NCBI RefSeq assembly: GCF_036010665.1
Contig: NZ_CP108581.1
Location: 3,143,501 to 3,207,500, forward strand
Reading direction: 5' to 3'
Source of the DNA: Microbispora sp. NBC_01189
Lineage (GTDB): Bacteria > Actinomycetota > Actinomycetes > Streptosporangiales > Streptosporangiaceae
DNA: 64,000 nt
Both the position numbers and the translations under genes were made by a program. Of the stretch, positions 25,853-34,141 are shown piece after piece. Numbering within the stretch: the first letter of the stretch is position 1; the number at the start of each line of letters is the position of its first letter. The notes beneath the pieces are model-generated. The model searched no databases. It was not told where the DNA came from and worked only from the letters and a program-made list of their open reading frames with translations.

Positions 25853-26818
25853 TCACCCCAATCCGACGCGGGCGTTGAAGCAGCCCTTGGTCAAGTCTCC
25901 CCCGAGCGCGACGTAGGACGACGCCGACAGTTCGACGATCCTCCCGCGCGGGGAGGTGCCGCATTCCAGGCAACGGTCGCAGAACCGCCCGGCGAGGCAT
26001 CCGCACGCCACGATCGGCAGCGTGTCCGCCCGCCCGTCGCACACGTTTCGTACGCGTAGCAGCGAGCCCAGCGCGAGGTACGGCAGGCCCGCGCAGGAGA
26101 CGCCCGCGTCGTCGCAGCCGGTGTCCCCGGGTTCGAGCACGGGATAGGCCGCCCCGTCCTCCGGTAGGTCCGCCCACACGGCCGTGCCCGCGACGCTGGC
26201 CTGGACTCCTCCGTACGCCGGGGGAGCCGGGGGCGATGCCGCGGCGTGGTACGGCGGCTGCGAGGTCGCGGGGAGTTGCGCCAGCGACGTGCCCTGGTCG
26301 AGCAGGCCGATGGCGTCGAACAGATAACCGGGCTCCAGCTTCGGGTGCCGTACCCGGATCCGCCCGGAGGAGCGGTAGGGGACGACGATGGAGCGTTCCC
26401 GGCGATGCGGGCCACAGTCGAGGTCCACGGTGAGATCCCGGGTGCCGCGGACGTCGCGGATGACGCCGGTGATCCGCGTGACGTCGGCCCAGACGCGCTC
26501 GGCCACCGTGCCCGAGCGCAGCGCGCGAATGACCACCCGCGACCCGATGGGCACGTCGGCGGGCGCGACCGCGCCGCCGCGCCAGGCGGTCGCCCACGGT
26601 GCGATCACCAGGCGCCGCTGCCGGCCGTCGCCGGCCGCCACGATGATCAGATGCGGGCTGACGTCGATCACCTCGCCGTCGACCACGTCGTACGGCGCCT
26701 CCTCCTCCGGCGACCGCGGCGCGGGCCCGGGATCGCGCCCGAGCGCCGCAGCGGCCAGCACGCGCCGTCGCGCTCCGGCCCGGTGCGGTAATGACCCTTC
26801 CACGTCCTCCAGCCTCAC
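25853..26818 (-). CDS. Cys-rich protein with barrel-like C-terminus, MauE operon partner
   Basis: This 321-residue protein has no named family. The N-terminal half looks like an OB/small-barrel domain (GEVIDVSPHLIIVAAGDGRQ, IGSRVVIRALRSGTV). The C-terminal half has about ten Cys (TGCDDAGVSC, VACGCLAGRFCDRCLECG) and ends SASSYVALGGDLTKGCFNAR. That ending resembles the last strands of RlpA-type double-psi barrels. I start it at GTG 26818; the open frame above is unconvincing. No signal peptide is evident, so the location is unclear. As the neighbour of MauE it is a candidate redox substrate. Confidence 0.68.
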   Translation of the reverse strand: MRLEDVEGSLPHRAGARRRVLAAAALGRDPGPAPRSPEEEAPYDVVDGEVIDVSPHLIIVAAGDGRQRRLVIAPWATAWRGGAVAPADVPIGSRVVIRALRSGTVAERVWADVTRITGVIRDVRGTRDLTVDLDCGPHRRERSIVVPYRSSGRIRVRHPKLEPGYLFDAIGLLDQGTSLAQLPATSQPPYHAAASPPAPPAYGGVQASVAGTAVWADLPEDGAAYPVLEPGDTGCDDAGVSCAGLPYLALGSLLRVRNVCDGRADTLPIVACGCLAGRFCDRCLECGTSPRGRIVELSASSYVALGGDLTKGCFNARVGLG

Positions 26819-27083
26819 ATGCCGGGGCGGGATCGAGGGGCGGTTTTCCGGGCGATGGTGGCGTCCGGGATCAATATTCCTCCTCCCGGTGCAAGGGCTG
26901 CCACCCGCCGTGGGCAAACCACCGCCCGGGCGGGATTACGGTCCGTCCGTCCGGCCGCTACCGGCTTGTCCGGTGTTTACGCAGGCCGGGGCGAAACCTG
27001 AATTCCGGCTCAGTCGGATCCGATCGCGTGGCTGCGATTCTGGCACGAGATGCCTCTCTGGCCCGGGTTGGTGATCACTGATC

Positions 27084-27578
27084 GTGAACCACGAGGAGTT
27101 CCACACGTACGTCCAGTCCCGCGGGGCGGCGCTGCTCCGGGTCGCCAACCAGCTGACCGGCAACCCCAGCGACGCCGAGGATCTGCTGCAGACCGCCCTC
27201 GCCCGCACCTACCTCGCCTGGGACCGCATCCGCGACCGGTCGTCGCTCGACGGCTACGTGCGGCGGGCGATGGTCAACATCAACATCTCCTGGTGGCGGC
27301 GGCGCAGGCTGGAGGAGTATCCCTCCGAGGCAATTCCCGACGTACCGGCGCAGCAGGACGCGCGGCACCGGTACGACGAGCTGGAGCAGGCGCTCGACCG
27401 GCTCCCCACCCGGCAGCGGGCGGCGATCGTGCTGCGTTACTACGAGGACATGACCGAGCCCGAGATCGCCAGGACCCTGGGGATCAGCGTGGGCACGGTC
27501 AAGAGCACGGTCTCGCGGGGCATGGCGAAACTGCGCGGCGATCTGGTCGTCCCCGATCCCCGGGAACGGGTGAACTGA
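27084..27578 (+). CDS. SigE-family ECF RNA polymerase sigma factor
   Basis: Region 2 (EEFHTYVQSRGAALLRVANQ, then TGNPSDAEDLLQTALARTYL) and region 4 (PTRQRAAIVLRYYEDMTEPE, then IARTLGISVGTVKSTVSRGM) are complete in 164 residues. It begins at GTG 27084, divergent from the Cys-rich/MauE operon across about 265 bp, which may contain a promoter it recognises. No anti-sigma gene follows; the next gene is convergent. Confidence 0.87.
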   Translation: MNHEEFHTYVQSRGAALLRVANQLTGNPSDAEDLLQTALARTYLAWDRIRDRSSLDGYVRRAMVNINISWWRRRRLEEYPSEAIPDVPAQQDARHRYDELEQALDRLPTRQRAAIVLRYYEDMTEPEIARTLGISVGTVKSTVSRGMAKLRGDLVVPDPRERVN

Positions 27579-27622
27579 CCACCGCGCGGCTCACCTCTTG
27601 CGCTTCTCAGGTCTCGCGCTTC

Positions 27623-28588
27623 TCAGGTCTCGCAGACCACGCCGTCGCCGTCACGGTCGTCGTACCAGTCGTACTCGACGTCGATGCCCCGGACGTACGG
27701 CCCGTAGCCGGCCTTGTTGGCCTCCGCGCAGGTGCCGAAGTGGGGATCGAGCGAGCCGTCGTCGCCTGTCGCGGTGGGCGTGGGGGTCGGCGTGGGAGTC
27801 GGCGTCGGGGTGGGCGTGCCGCCGGTCAGCCCGTCTGGGCCGGCGGACGCGCCGGGCGCGGGGGAGGCGCCGTCGGCCGGCTCCACCGCGATGTCTCCCG
27901 ACGATCCGGGCGGGACCTGGATCGAGCCGCGCTTGTCGTAGGTGTCGGCCGCCCAGCACGGGCCCGACCACATGCCCCGGCCTTCGGCCTGGGCGCGCAT
28001 CTGCTCGGCGAACTGCCAGTCGGTGTAGCTGTGGCCGGGCAGGTAGGGCACGGCCTGGGCGAACCCGCTGCGGACCATGTCACCGTTGACGTACAGGCCC
28101 TTGGGCGACCACGTGTAGACGAGGATGCGGCCGTTCTCGGTCACCTGCTCGGCGGCCCGCACGTAGGCCGGCTTGCCGGCGGGAAGCAGCGCCTTGAGCC
28201 GCGCGACCGCGCCTTCGTACCAGCAGTCGCCCTTCTCCGGCGCGTCCGCCTCCAGGAGACCGATCCGTACGGTGCGGCCGCTGGAGGTCACCACGTCGAG
28301 GGCGTCGCCGTCCACGATCTTCTTCACCGTCACCTCGACGGCGTCCTTCGGCACGGTCTTCGGCCGGGGGGTCTTCCTGGCCTTCGCGGTCGTGCTCGGG
28401 GTGGCGCTGGGGCTCGGCGTCGCGCTCGCGCTCGGGCTGGGGGTCGCGGCCGGAGTCGGGGACGGGGTCGGCGTCGCGCTCGGACTGGGACTCGGGCTCG
28501 CGGCGGCGAAGGCGCTGGTAGACGCGGCCACGGGAACCGCGAGGACCGCGGTGGCGAGGACGGCGAGTGCGTGTGAGGGGAAACGCAC
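27623..28588 (-). CDS. Secreted thermonuclease-family protein with excalibur domain
   Basis: A signal peptide (VRFPSHALAVLATAVLAVPV, then AASTSAFA) is followed by a 45-residue Ser/Pro/Thr linker and an SNase domain (VKKIVDGDALDVVTSSGRTV, then RIGLLEADAPE). The family catalytic arginines are not all obvious, so activity is uncertain. A second low-complexity Thr/Pro repeat precedes a C-terminal excalibur Ca2+-binding motif (DRDGDGVVCE). The start is GTG 28588 with GGAG upstream. The role is an extracellular nuclease or DNA-binding surface protein. Confidence 0.83.
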   Translation of the reverse strand: MRFPSHALAVLATAVLAVPVAASTSAFAAASPSPSPSATPTPSPTPAATPSPSASATPSPSATPSTTAKARKTPRPKTVPKDAVEVTVKKIVDGDALDVVTSSGRTVRIGLLEADAPEKGDCWYEGAVARLKALLPAGKPAYVRAAEQVTENGRILVYTWSPKGLYVNGDMVRSGFAQAVPYLPGHSYTDWQFAEQMRAQAEGRGMWSGPCWAADTYDKRGSIQVPPGSSGDIAVEPADGASPAPGASAGPDGLTGGTPTPTPTPTPTPTPTATGDDGSLDPHFGTCAEANKAGYGPYVRGIDVEYDWYDDRDGDGVVCET

Positions 28589-28723
28589 GAGTGCTCCATT
28601 GGCTGGGGTACGGGGGACACGTCGGCTTCGTGGAGCCGTTTCCTGGATTACGGAGTCCACCAGAAAACGATCGTTTGCGCCAGTCCGTCCGGTCAGTTCC
28701 CTCGAATCACGATCCTGTTCGGG

Positions 28724-29221
28724 TCAGTCCGTCCTGGCCCGCGACGGCCTCCCGGCTCCGTCCGCTCCCGCGGTCGCGCAGGGCCGCACGACGTCGCGGA
28801 TCACCCGCAGGGTTCCCAGGAAGTCGGCGAGCCGGTCGTCGGTCAGCAGGCCGGTGAACCAGGTCTCGATGTCCTTGATGTGCTCGGGGAGCACCGTGCG
28901 CAACCGGTCCGCCCCCGCCTCGCTCAGCACCGCGTACGACGCGCGGCGGTCGCTCGCGCACGCGTGCCTCTCGACGAGTCCCTCACGCTCCAGGCGGTCG
29001 ACGACGCGGGTGATCCCGCTGGTGGACAGGGAGGTCTGGGCCGCGAGGTCGCTCATCCGCAGCCGCCGCTCGGGCGAGCGGGCCAGCCGGATCAGGGTCT
29101 CGAAGTCGACCTCGGACAACCCGGCGGCGACCAGGGTGGGGGTGGTCTTGGCGGCCACCCCGGTGAAGACCTCCGCGAACAGGCCCATCGCCGTGAGCCG
29201 CGGGTCGTCGAATGGATCCAT
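28724..29221 (-). CDS. MarR-family transcriptional regulator
   Basis: This is a 165-residue winged-helix protein: LRMSDLAAQTSLSTSGITRV is the recognition region and the wing follows in LEREGLVERHACASDRRASY, with the SDRR signature of MarR wings. It is divergent from yceI across about 95 bp, a common arrangement in which the MarR protein represses both genes. Confidence 0.87.
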   Translation of the reverse strand: MDPFDDPRLTAMGLFAEVFTGVAAKTTPTLVAAGLSEVDFETLIRLARSPERRLRMSDLAAQTSLSTSGITRVVDRLEREGLVERHACASDRRASYAVLSEAGADRLRTVLPEHIKDIETWFTGLLTDDRLADFLGTLRVIRDVVRPCATAGADGAGRPSRARTD

Positions 29222-29238
29222 GGTCCGAGTCTACGCCA

Positions 29239-29262
29239 GGATAGTTGACGCGAGGAATATCC
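29239..29262. promoter_or_regulatory. Possible MarR operator between marR-like and yceI-like genes
   Basis: GGATA (29239-29243) and TATCC (29258-29262) form a short inverted repeat in the divergent gap, overlapping likely promoter sequence (TTGACG within it). The arms are only five bases, so this is a weak candidate. Confidence 0.3.
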
Positions 29263-29318
29263 TCCGGTAGAAAATTGCTTAGTAAGACATCCGCACCGCA
29301 ACGATCTGGGGAGCAGCC

Positions 29319-29882
29319 ATGAGCATCCGTGAGTGGGAGGGCCTGAAGGTCCCGACGGCCGGCGAGTTCACGCTCGACAAGGCGCACACGCGCGTCGGCT
29401 TCGTCGTCAAGCACATGATGGTCAGCAAGGTCCGCGGGCACTTCGCCGACTTCGACGGCAAGATCGTCATCGCCGAGAACCCGCTTGAGTCCACCGTCGA
29501 GGTCGTCATCAAGACCGGCACGATCGAGACCGGCGCGGCCGACCGTGACGGGCACCTGCGCAGCGACGACTTCCTGGGCGCCGACAAGTTCCCCGAGATC
29601 ACCTTCCGCAGCAAGCGCGTGACCGGCCTGTCCGGCGACGAGTTCACGCTCGTCGGCGACCTGACCGTGCGCGACGTCACCAAGGAAGTCGAGCTCAAGG
29701 TCGAGTTCAACGGCGCCGCCAACAACCCGTGGGGCCAGGAGATCTTCGGCTACTCCGCCGAGACCGAGATCGACCGCGAGGACTTCGGCCTGACCTGGAA
29801 CCAGGCGCTGGAGGCCGGCGGCGTCCTCGTCGGCAAGAAGGTCAAGATCGAGATCGAGGGCGAGGCCGTCCGTCAGGCCTGA
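29319..29882 (+). CDS. YceI family protein
   Basis: This is a 187-residue lipocalin-like protein that binds polyisoprenoid or other amphiphilic lipids. Typical motifs are FTLDKAHTRVGFVVKHMMVS, VRGHFADFDGKIVI, HLRSDDFLGADKFPEITFRS and VGDLTVRDVTKEVEL. It lacks a signal peptide, as do many actinobacterial YceI proteins. The start is ATG 29319. Divergence from a MarR regulator suggests control by stress or a small ligand. Confidence 0.92.
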   Translation: MSIREWEGLKVPTAGEFTLDKAHTRVGFVVKHMMVSKVRGHFADFDGKIVIAENPLESTVEVVIKTGTIETGAADRDGHLRSDDFLGADKFPEITFRSKRVTGLSGDEFTLVGDLTVRDVTKEVELKVEFNGAANNPWGQEIFGYSAETEIDREDFGLTWNQALEAGGVLVGKKVKIEIEGEAVRQA

Positions 29883-29918
29883 GCCTGTGGACTGCACCGG
29901 CGGAAATCCACACCTTGT

Positions 29919-29957
29919 GCACAGCCGTCATCCACAGCCTGTGGACGACGGCTGTGC
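29919..29957. terminator. Hairpin terminator after yceI
   Basis: GCACAGCCGTCATCCACA and TGTGGACGACGGCTGTGC (one mismatch) flank a 3-base loop, starting about 36 bp after the yceI stop. No T-run follows. Confidence 0.65.
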
Positions 29958-30194
29958 CCTTGTAAAACCCCAGCTCACCGGGTAACGCAGGACATCCTGG
30001 CGTACGCACCGGCAAGAGCCGGCGTGCCGCCAGCCGACGCGCACAGCGGCGCCGTTGCCCGCCCTTAGCGGACCTGGTTGGGTGCCGCGAAGCGGCCCCG
30101 CGGCGGGTGGTCGAGACGACACCACACCTCACCCGGCAATCCGCTTTGCCGCGTTGAGCGATCGCCGGTACGCTGTGCTGAGCAAGCGCTACCA

Positions 30195-30284
30195 GGAGGC
30201 TTCGCCTAGTCAGGTCTATGGCGCCGCACTGCTAATGCGGTTTGGGTCTTAAGCCCATCCGGGGTTCAAATCCCCGAGCCTCCG
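30195..30284 (+). tRNA. tRNA-Ser (anticodon GCT)
   Basis: This is a 90-nt class II tRNA. Acceptor strands GGAGGCT and AGCCTCC pair; the anticodon stem CCGCA/TGCGG encloses loop CTGCTAA (GCT at 30231-30233); a long variable arm and the T-loop GTTCAAA follow. The discriminator is G and CCA is not encoded in full. A T-rich terminator follows. Confidence 0.95.
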
Positions 30285-30292
30285 CAGTTCAG

Positions 30293-30328
30293 AGCCCCTC
30301 TCGTCCTCACCGACGAGAGGGGCTTTTT
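30293..30328 (+). terminator. Rho-independent terminator of tRNA-Ser
   Basis: The 13-bp perfect stem AGCCCCTCTCGTC / GACGAGAGGGGCT has a 6-base loop and is followed by TTTTT. Confidence 0.88.
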
Positions 30329-30556
30329 GATCTCCACAGGGCCTCTGGTTGCAGTTCTGGTTGCAGTTGCCTTCAGTCCTCGCCTTATACGGGGCCGCCC
30401 CAAGCGCTGCTCGCCGCGTTCGGTGGCTTCCGCGTGAACGGCCGGGGCTCGTTCTCGGGTGTGGCGACGAGATCCCCACCCTCGCGCTAGTTGTACGCCA
30501 TCCTTCGCCCCGTATCGTCCGCATCAGTGATCCCGTCTGCGCGAGAAGGGACCGGC

Positions 30557-30919
30557 ATGTCCGACGACGTGGTACGACACGTTTTCCGATCAGTCGATTC
30601 GTTCGATCCTGAGGAGTTCGGGCGACTGCTGGCCGAGGACGCCACGCTGGTGTTCGGGAACGCCGAGCCGCTGGCGGGACGTGAATCCATTGTCGCCGGG
30701 CTCCGGGAGTTCTACTCCATCATCGGCGGCCTGCGGCACCGGGTCGTCCGGAACTGGCAGGTGGACGCCGACATCATCGCCGAGACCGAGGTGACCTACC
30801 GGAGGCTCGACGGCAGGGACGCGAGCGCCGTAGCCGTGTCGATCTGGCGCACCCGCGACGACGGCCTGATCTCCGACTACCGCATATTCGTCGATCTTGC
30901 CCCCATTTACGCGGTCTGA
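30557..30919 (+). CDS. SnoaL/NTF2-like small protein
   Basis: This 120-residue protein has an NTF2/SnoaL-like fold pattern: an N-terminal helix (FRSVDSFDPEEFGRLLAEDA), TLVFGNAEPLAGRESIVAGL, and strands ending in YRRLDGRDASAVAVSIWRTR and DYRIFVDLAPIYA. Members are polyketide cyclases, isomerases or just binding proteins. The start ATG 30557 follows GAGAAGGG; upstream in-frame codons lack support. Nothing nearby suggests a pathway. Confidence 0.8.
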   Translation: MSDDVVRHVFRSVDSFDPEEFGRLLAEDATLVFGNAEPLAGRESIVAGLREFYSIIGGLRHRVVRNWQVDADIIAETEVTYRRLDGRDASAVAVSIWRTRDDGLISDYRIFVDLAPIYAV

Positions 30920-30983
30920 TGGATCGGCTCGGCCGCGAAATCCGTTCGCCCTGGACCGGACGCCGCTGACATACCCCGGCGGC

Positions 30984-31080
30984 GTGACAGCGGACACTGC
31001 CCCGAACCTGGCGGTCGGCAACGACGACCCCGAGCTGAGCAAGCGACTCGACGACGCGCTGACCGACAGCCGCAAACAGG
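30984..31080 (+). pseudogene. GNAT acetyltransferase N-terminal remnant
   Basis: The frame contains TAPNLAVGNDDPELSKRLDD, similar to the opening of many actinobacterial GNAT proteins, then breaks down within 30 codons. The rest of 30920-31760 holds no intact gene; a coding-looking stretch around 31370-31500 (plus strand, DAHRLDEWLDDRPGQPGFKE) cannot be assigned. Confidence 0.35.
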
Positions 31081-31509
31081 GATGGGGCAGCGAGACCCCG
31101 TTCTTCTCCGCCAGTTCGTCCGAGATAGCCCAGGAGTTGTCCGACGCACTCGAGATCCACCACTTCTGGAGCCGATACCCGGGATGACGAGGAGCTGGAG
31201 CGACAAGCCCTACTCCTCTCCCGGGAAGACCACCCTGGATTGCGGGCTGTTCAGCCAATCCAGGTCCAGGTAGGCGCCGCTGTCCACCTCGACCAGTGAC
31301 ATCGCGCGTGCATGTGACAACCGGCCCCTCCACCTCGGATTCCTCGATGCCGAAGCCGGGCCCCTCAACCGACGCGGCCACATCTTCGATGCCCATCGGC
31401 TCGACGAGTGGCTGGACGACCGTCCAGGACAACCCGGCTTCAAGGAACTGGGCGACGTCAAGCAGACGCTGGTAGTGCGCGACGAGATCTTCATGTGCCA
31501 TGGTCAAAT

Positions 31510-31690
31510 GATCACAGGCTGGCTCTCATCGGGGCCAACCTCGACCCCGTGGTCGTCGGCTGCGTGACGGCGATCCGCCGGTTTCTCGACGCCGGTACGG
31601 CCGGGGCGATCGTCAACGTCTCGTCCCACCAAGCGCGGCGGCCGGTGCGCGGCTCCCCAATGTACGCGACGGCGAAGGCCGCGAAACGGC
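31510..31690 (+). pseudogene. Short-chain dehydrogenase (SDR) fragment
   Basis: A plus frame reads IRRFLDAGTAGAIVNVSSHQ then MYATAKAA. This is the SDR NVSS strand and the YxxxK catalytic block, although the Tyr-Lys spacing region is abbreviated. Both the Rossmann N-terminus and the C-terminus are missing. It is a decayed fragment just past the barstar gene's 3' end. Confidence 0.55.
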
Positions 31691-31760
31691 GCGACCGTTC
31701 CCGTCGACGGCGGACGGTCGGTGCTCGGATGCGACCCCGAAGAGGCGTGAGTCACACCGA

Positions 31761-32141
31761 TCAGGCGAGGCCCTCGGCCGTACGTCGGCGGAGTGGCGCC
31801 TCGTGGGCGGAGTCGGTGCACAGCGTCAGGGTCAGCCCGGTCGTGTCTGCATCGCCGGCCGCCCCGGCCAGTACGGCCAGCAGGGTGGCGAACTGTTCGG
31901 CGGGTTCGGCGGTGAGCAGGTCCTCAGCGTGCTCGACGACCAGATGGACCTTCCCGATGTCGCGGAGCGAGTCGGTCAGCGCGTCCCAGTTGTGGCCGAA
32001 GTAGCCGGGGAGGCGCAGCACCCGCGCCACCTCCGCGAAGAAGGCGGCACGGGTACGGCAGGCCCGCCCGTCGACGACCGCCGGGGCCCGGCCGGTGGTG
32101 ATCGTGAGCCATGCGGGCAGCGGACGCGGGGCGGAGGCCAT
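31761..32141 (-). CDS. Barstar-family RNase inhibitor
   Basis: This is a 126-residue protein with the barstar pattern: VVDGRACRTRAAFFAEVARV, then LRLPGYFGHNWDALTDSLRD and VHLVVEHAEDLL. Barstar binds and blocks barnase-type RNases in the cytoplasm. It begins 9 bp after the stop of a barnase-like secreted RNase gene on the same strand, the expected toxin-then-immunity order. Confidence 0.9.
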   Translation of the reverse strand: MASAPRPLPAWLTITTGRAPAVVDGRACRTRAAFFAEVARVLRLPGYFGHNWDALTDSLRDIGKVHLVVEHAEDLLTAEPAEQFATLLAVLAGAAGDADTTGLTLTLCTDSAHEAPLRRRTAEGLA

Positions 32142-32150
32142 GAGAGATCC

Positions 32151-32564
32151 CTAGAGCCGGTAGAAGTCGGTGTAGTGGTTCGGCGAGAACCAGGTCACGC
32201 CGGTGCTCCGGTTGACGACGATCCGGTAGGCGTCCCGCGCGGCGCCGTTCGCCCGGGAGTACACGTCGTACTCGTAGTAGGTGGCACCGCTGGGCAGCTG
32301 GCCCTCTCTGTTGTAGAAACGGCCGCCGGTGTAGTTGTACCTGCCGTCCGGCCAGGAGTACCAGCCGGCGCTGGTCGGGTATCCCTTCCCGGCCCAGATC
32401 GCGTTGACCGAGCGCGCGTCGGCGCAGCGGGAGATGGTGCAGGAACCGTAGACCGCCGCCTGGGCGGGAACGGTTCCGGTCACCGCGGTCAGGGACACGA
32501 CGGCGGCGATCAGGGCGATGAACCGGGCCGGCCAGGACGACCGGAAGCGTCGCGGAGTCCGCAC
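32151..32564 (-). CDS. Secreted barnase/N1-T1-type guanyl ribonuclease
   Basis: A signal peptide (FIALIAAVVSLTAVTGTVPA, then QA) precedes a ribonuclease N1/T1 domain of about 100 residues. The expected catalytic residues are present: Glu in YYEYDVY, Arg in DAYRIVV and His in SPNHYTDFYRL. It cleaves single-stranded RNA after guanosine. The GTG start is at 32564. Co-transcription with the barstar gene protects the producer; the enzyme may act on competitors or on extracellular RNA. Confidence 0.9.
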   Translation of the reverse strand: MRTPRRFRSSWPARFIALIAAVVSLTAVTGTVPAQAAVYGSCTISRCADARSVNAIWAGKGYPTSAGWYSWPDGRYNYTGGRFYNREGQLPSGATYYEYDVYSRANGAARDAYRIVVNRSTGVTWFSPNHYTDFYRL

Positions 32565-32794
32565 GAGACCTCCTTGCAGAGGCGAGGGGGATGGACAATC
32601 GCCAGCATCACCCCGAAATCGGGTCCAACCAAGGTAAAGATCGCCAAAGGTATGGTGAACTCCCGGCCGCGTCGCCGTACACGCTTGGTTCCTCGTGAAC
32701 GGGCGGGTGGGTATGACACCTGATAACGAGTATGCCCGGATGGTCGAGTACCGATCAGCCGGTGCTCGCCGCCGGGCGAGGATCGGGGGATCCG

Positions 32795-33310
32795 ATGCTG
32801 AGATCGCTCATCGCCACGGTCACGACTGTGGCCGCGACGCTGTCAGGGGTCACCGCCGCACACGCCGCACCACCGGATGCCAGCGACAAGGACAAGGCGT
32901 TCCTGGTCAGCGCGCATCAGGACAACCTCACGGAGATCCAGGGCGGGCAGACCGCCGAGAAGCAGGCCGCGAGCCAGGCCGTCAAGAACGCCGGAAGCCG
33001 GTTCGTCAAGGACCACACAGCCCTCGACGAGCAGGTCAGGAAGGTCGCCACCGAGTACGGGGTGGACCTGCCGAGTCAGCCGACGGAGAAACAGCAGGCC
33101 GAACTGCGGAAGTTCGCCGCCAAGAGCGGCATCGCGTTCGACCGGGCCTGGATTCCGGCGCAGGTCGAGGATCACCGCGCGACCCTGGCGGCGCTGGACA
33201 AGGAGGCGTCGACCGGTTCCTCCGAGAAGGTGCGGCAGCTCGCCCGGGACGCCATACCGGTGGTGAAGGGCCACCTCAACCTCGTGGAGAGCATCCAGCG
33301 TGGCGGGTGA
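32795..33310 (+). CDS. DUF4142 exported ferritin-like helical protein
   Basis: A signal peptide (MLRSLIATVTTVAATLSGVT, then AAHA) is followed by the four-helix DUF4142 pattern (DKAFLVSAHQDNLTEIQGGQ, SRFVKDHTALDEQVRKVATE, FDRAWIPAQVEDHRATLAAL). Function is unknown; these proteins are envelope-located and often stress-linked. The start is ATG 32795 with a GGGGGAT leader. Confidence 0.86.
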   Translation: MLRSLIATVTTVAATLSGVTAAHAAPPDASDKDKAFLVSAHQDNLTEIQGGQTAEKQAASQAVKNAGSRFVKDHTALDEQVRKVATEYGVDLPSQPTEKQQAELRKFAAKSGIAFDRAWIPAQVEDHRATLAALDKEASTGSSEKVRQLARDAIPVVKGHLNLVESIQRGG

Positions 33311-33392
33311 GGGCCGGTGCCGGCCGGGACGGAACACCTGGCCGGCACGTCCCCGGCACCCCTGAGCCACTGATCCGTCGCGGGGACGGCGC

Positions 33393-33515
33393 TCACCGGA
33401 ACAGCGTCACGATCAGCCAGATGACCAGCGCCCAGAAGACCAGACCCGCGATCACGGCCGCGACGAGTCCACGAAGGCGGTACCGCCTGCCGGGCGGGCC
33501 TGGTGGCTCGTTCAC
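33393..33515 (-). CDS. 40-residue single-TM protein
   Basis: GTG 33515 follows a near-perfect ribosome-binding site (AGGAGGGAAC). The peptide has a Pro-rich head (VNEPPGPPGRRYRLRG) and one membrane helix (LVAAVIAGLVFWALVIWLIV) and ends LFR. It follows the positive-inside rule. It stands alone between a convergent DUF4142 gene and the tRNA-Arg locus. Function unknown. Confidence 0.6.
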   Translation of the reverse strand: MNEPPGPPGRRYRLRGLVAAVIAGLVFWALVIWLIVTLFR

Positions 33516-33850
33516 GTTCCCTCCTGCGGGGCGGCCCGGTGTCCGCCTGCGTGCCCTGTCGTTCTACCCCCGGTCACGCGCCCTTTCCGTCGCGTACCAG
33601 AGTGTGACGGTAACGGAGAGCGACGGCGTGGCAAGGATCCCCTGAGGACCAGTGTGCGCATCGGCGGCGCGGCAAGGTAGCCATGCGGCCACTTCCAGAC
33701 AGCCGTTCGTCGCCGGCTCCTGCCGGGCGCGAACGGTCCCGCGTACGGGCGGCTTGACCGTGCGCAGGGCGGATTATTGGCACAAGCAGGGGTGAGGGGT
33801 CTGGTAGAGTTACACGCGTTGCCGAGCACAGCAGGTGATCAGGCAGCCAG

Positions 33851-33923
33851 GCGGCCGTAGCTCAATGGATAGAGCATCTGACTACGGATCAGAAGGTTAG
33901 GGGTTCGAGTCCTCTCGGCCGCG
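33851..33923 (+). tRNA. tRNA-Arg (anticodon ACG), AICE integration site
   Basis: This is a 73-nt tRNA with acceptor strands GCGGCCG/CGGCCGC, an anticodon stem TCTGA/TCAGA around CTACGGA (ACG), a T-loop GTTCGAG, a discriminator G and an encoded CCA (33924-33926). Its 3' half recurs at 53812-53854 and 55171-55211, so an integrated element now supplies the 3' end and keeps the gene intact. Confidence 0.96.
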
Positions 33924-33924
33924 C
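33882..33924. repeat. attL: tRNA-Arg 3' repeat, left copy
   Basis: These 43 bases from CTACGGATC to CGGCCGCGC are identical to 53812-53854. The repeat begins in the anticodon loop and runs to just beyond the discriminator base, a typical tyrosine-integrase attachment core. Confidence 0.93.
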
Positions 33925-33931
33925 CACATGG

Positions 33932-33968
33932 AAGCCCAGGTCATCTTTCGATGACCTGGGCTTTTCTT
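33932..33968 (+). terminator. Rho-independent terminator after tRNA-Arg
   Basis: AAGCCCAGGTCAT and ATGACCTGGGCTT form a perfect 13-bp stem with a CTTTCG loop, followed by TTCTT. It lies inside the element, so the AICE brings its own terminator for the host tRNA. Confidence 0.88.
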
Positions 33969-34015
33969 GTGCCTGCAAAGACTCGCAGTGTCCGGCGGCG
34001 TCCGACTGCGAACGG

Positions 34016-34141
34016 GTGTCTGCGGCTGATCATTCCCAATGCGTTCCCGAGGTTGACCTGATCCTGGGCTGGCGAGAGCTGGTGGACGAGATCAACGAGG
34101 CTCTGCAATTTTCGAACATAGTGCCGACTGTTCCTCTATGA
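34016..34141 (+). CDS. Possible 41-residue upstream ORF coupled to the HNH gene
   Basis: A GTG frame encodes ADHSQCVPEVDLILGWRELV followed by DEINEALQFS. Its TGA overlaps the ATG of the HNH gene (ATGA). There is no clear ribosome-binding site. It could be a coupled leader or the tail of a lost gene. Confidence 0.3.
   Translation: MSAADHSQCVPEVDLILGWRELVDEINEALQFSNIVPTVPL

Noticed and set aside
27770-27815. Short tandem repeat resembling a CRISPR or satellite
   Set aside because: It is a codon-level Thr/Pro repeat inside the SNase-excalibur linker. No CRISPR array exists in the window.
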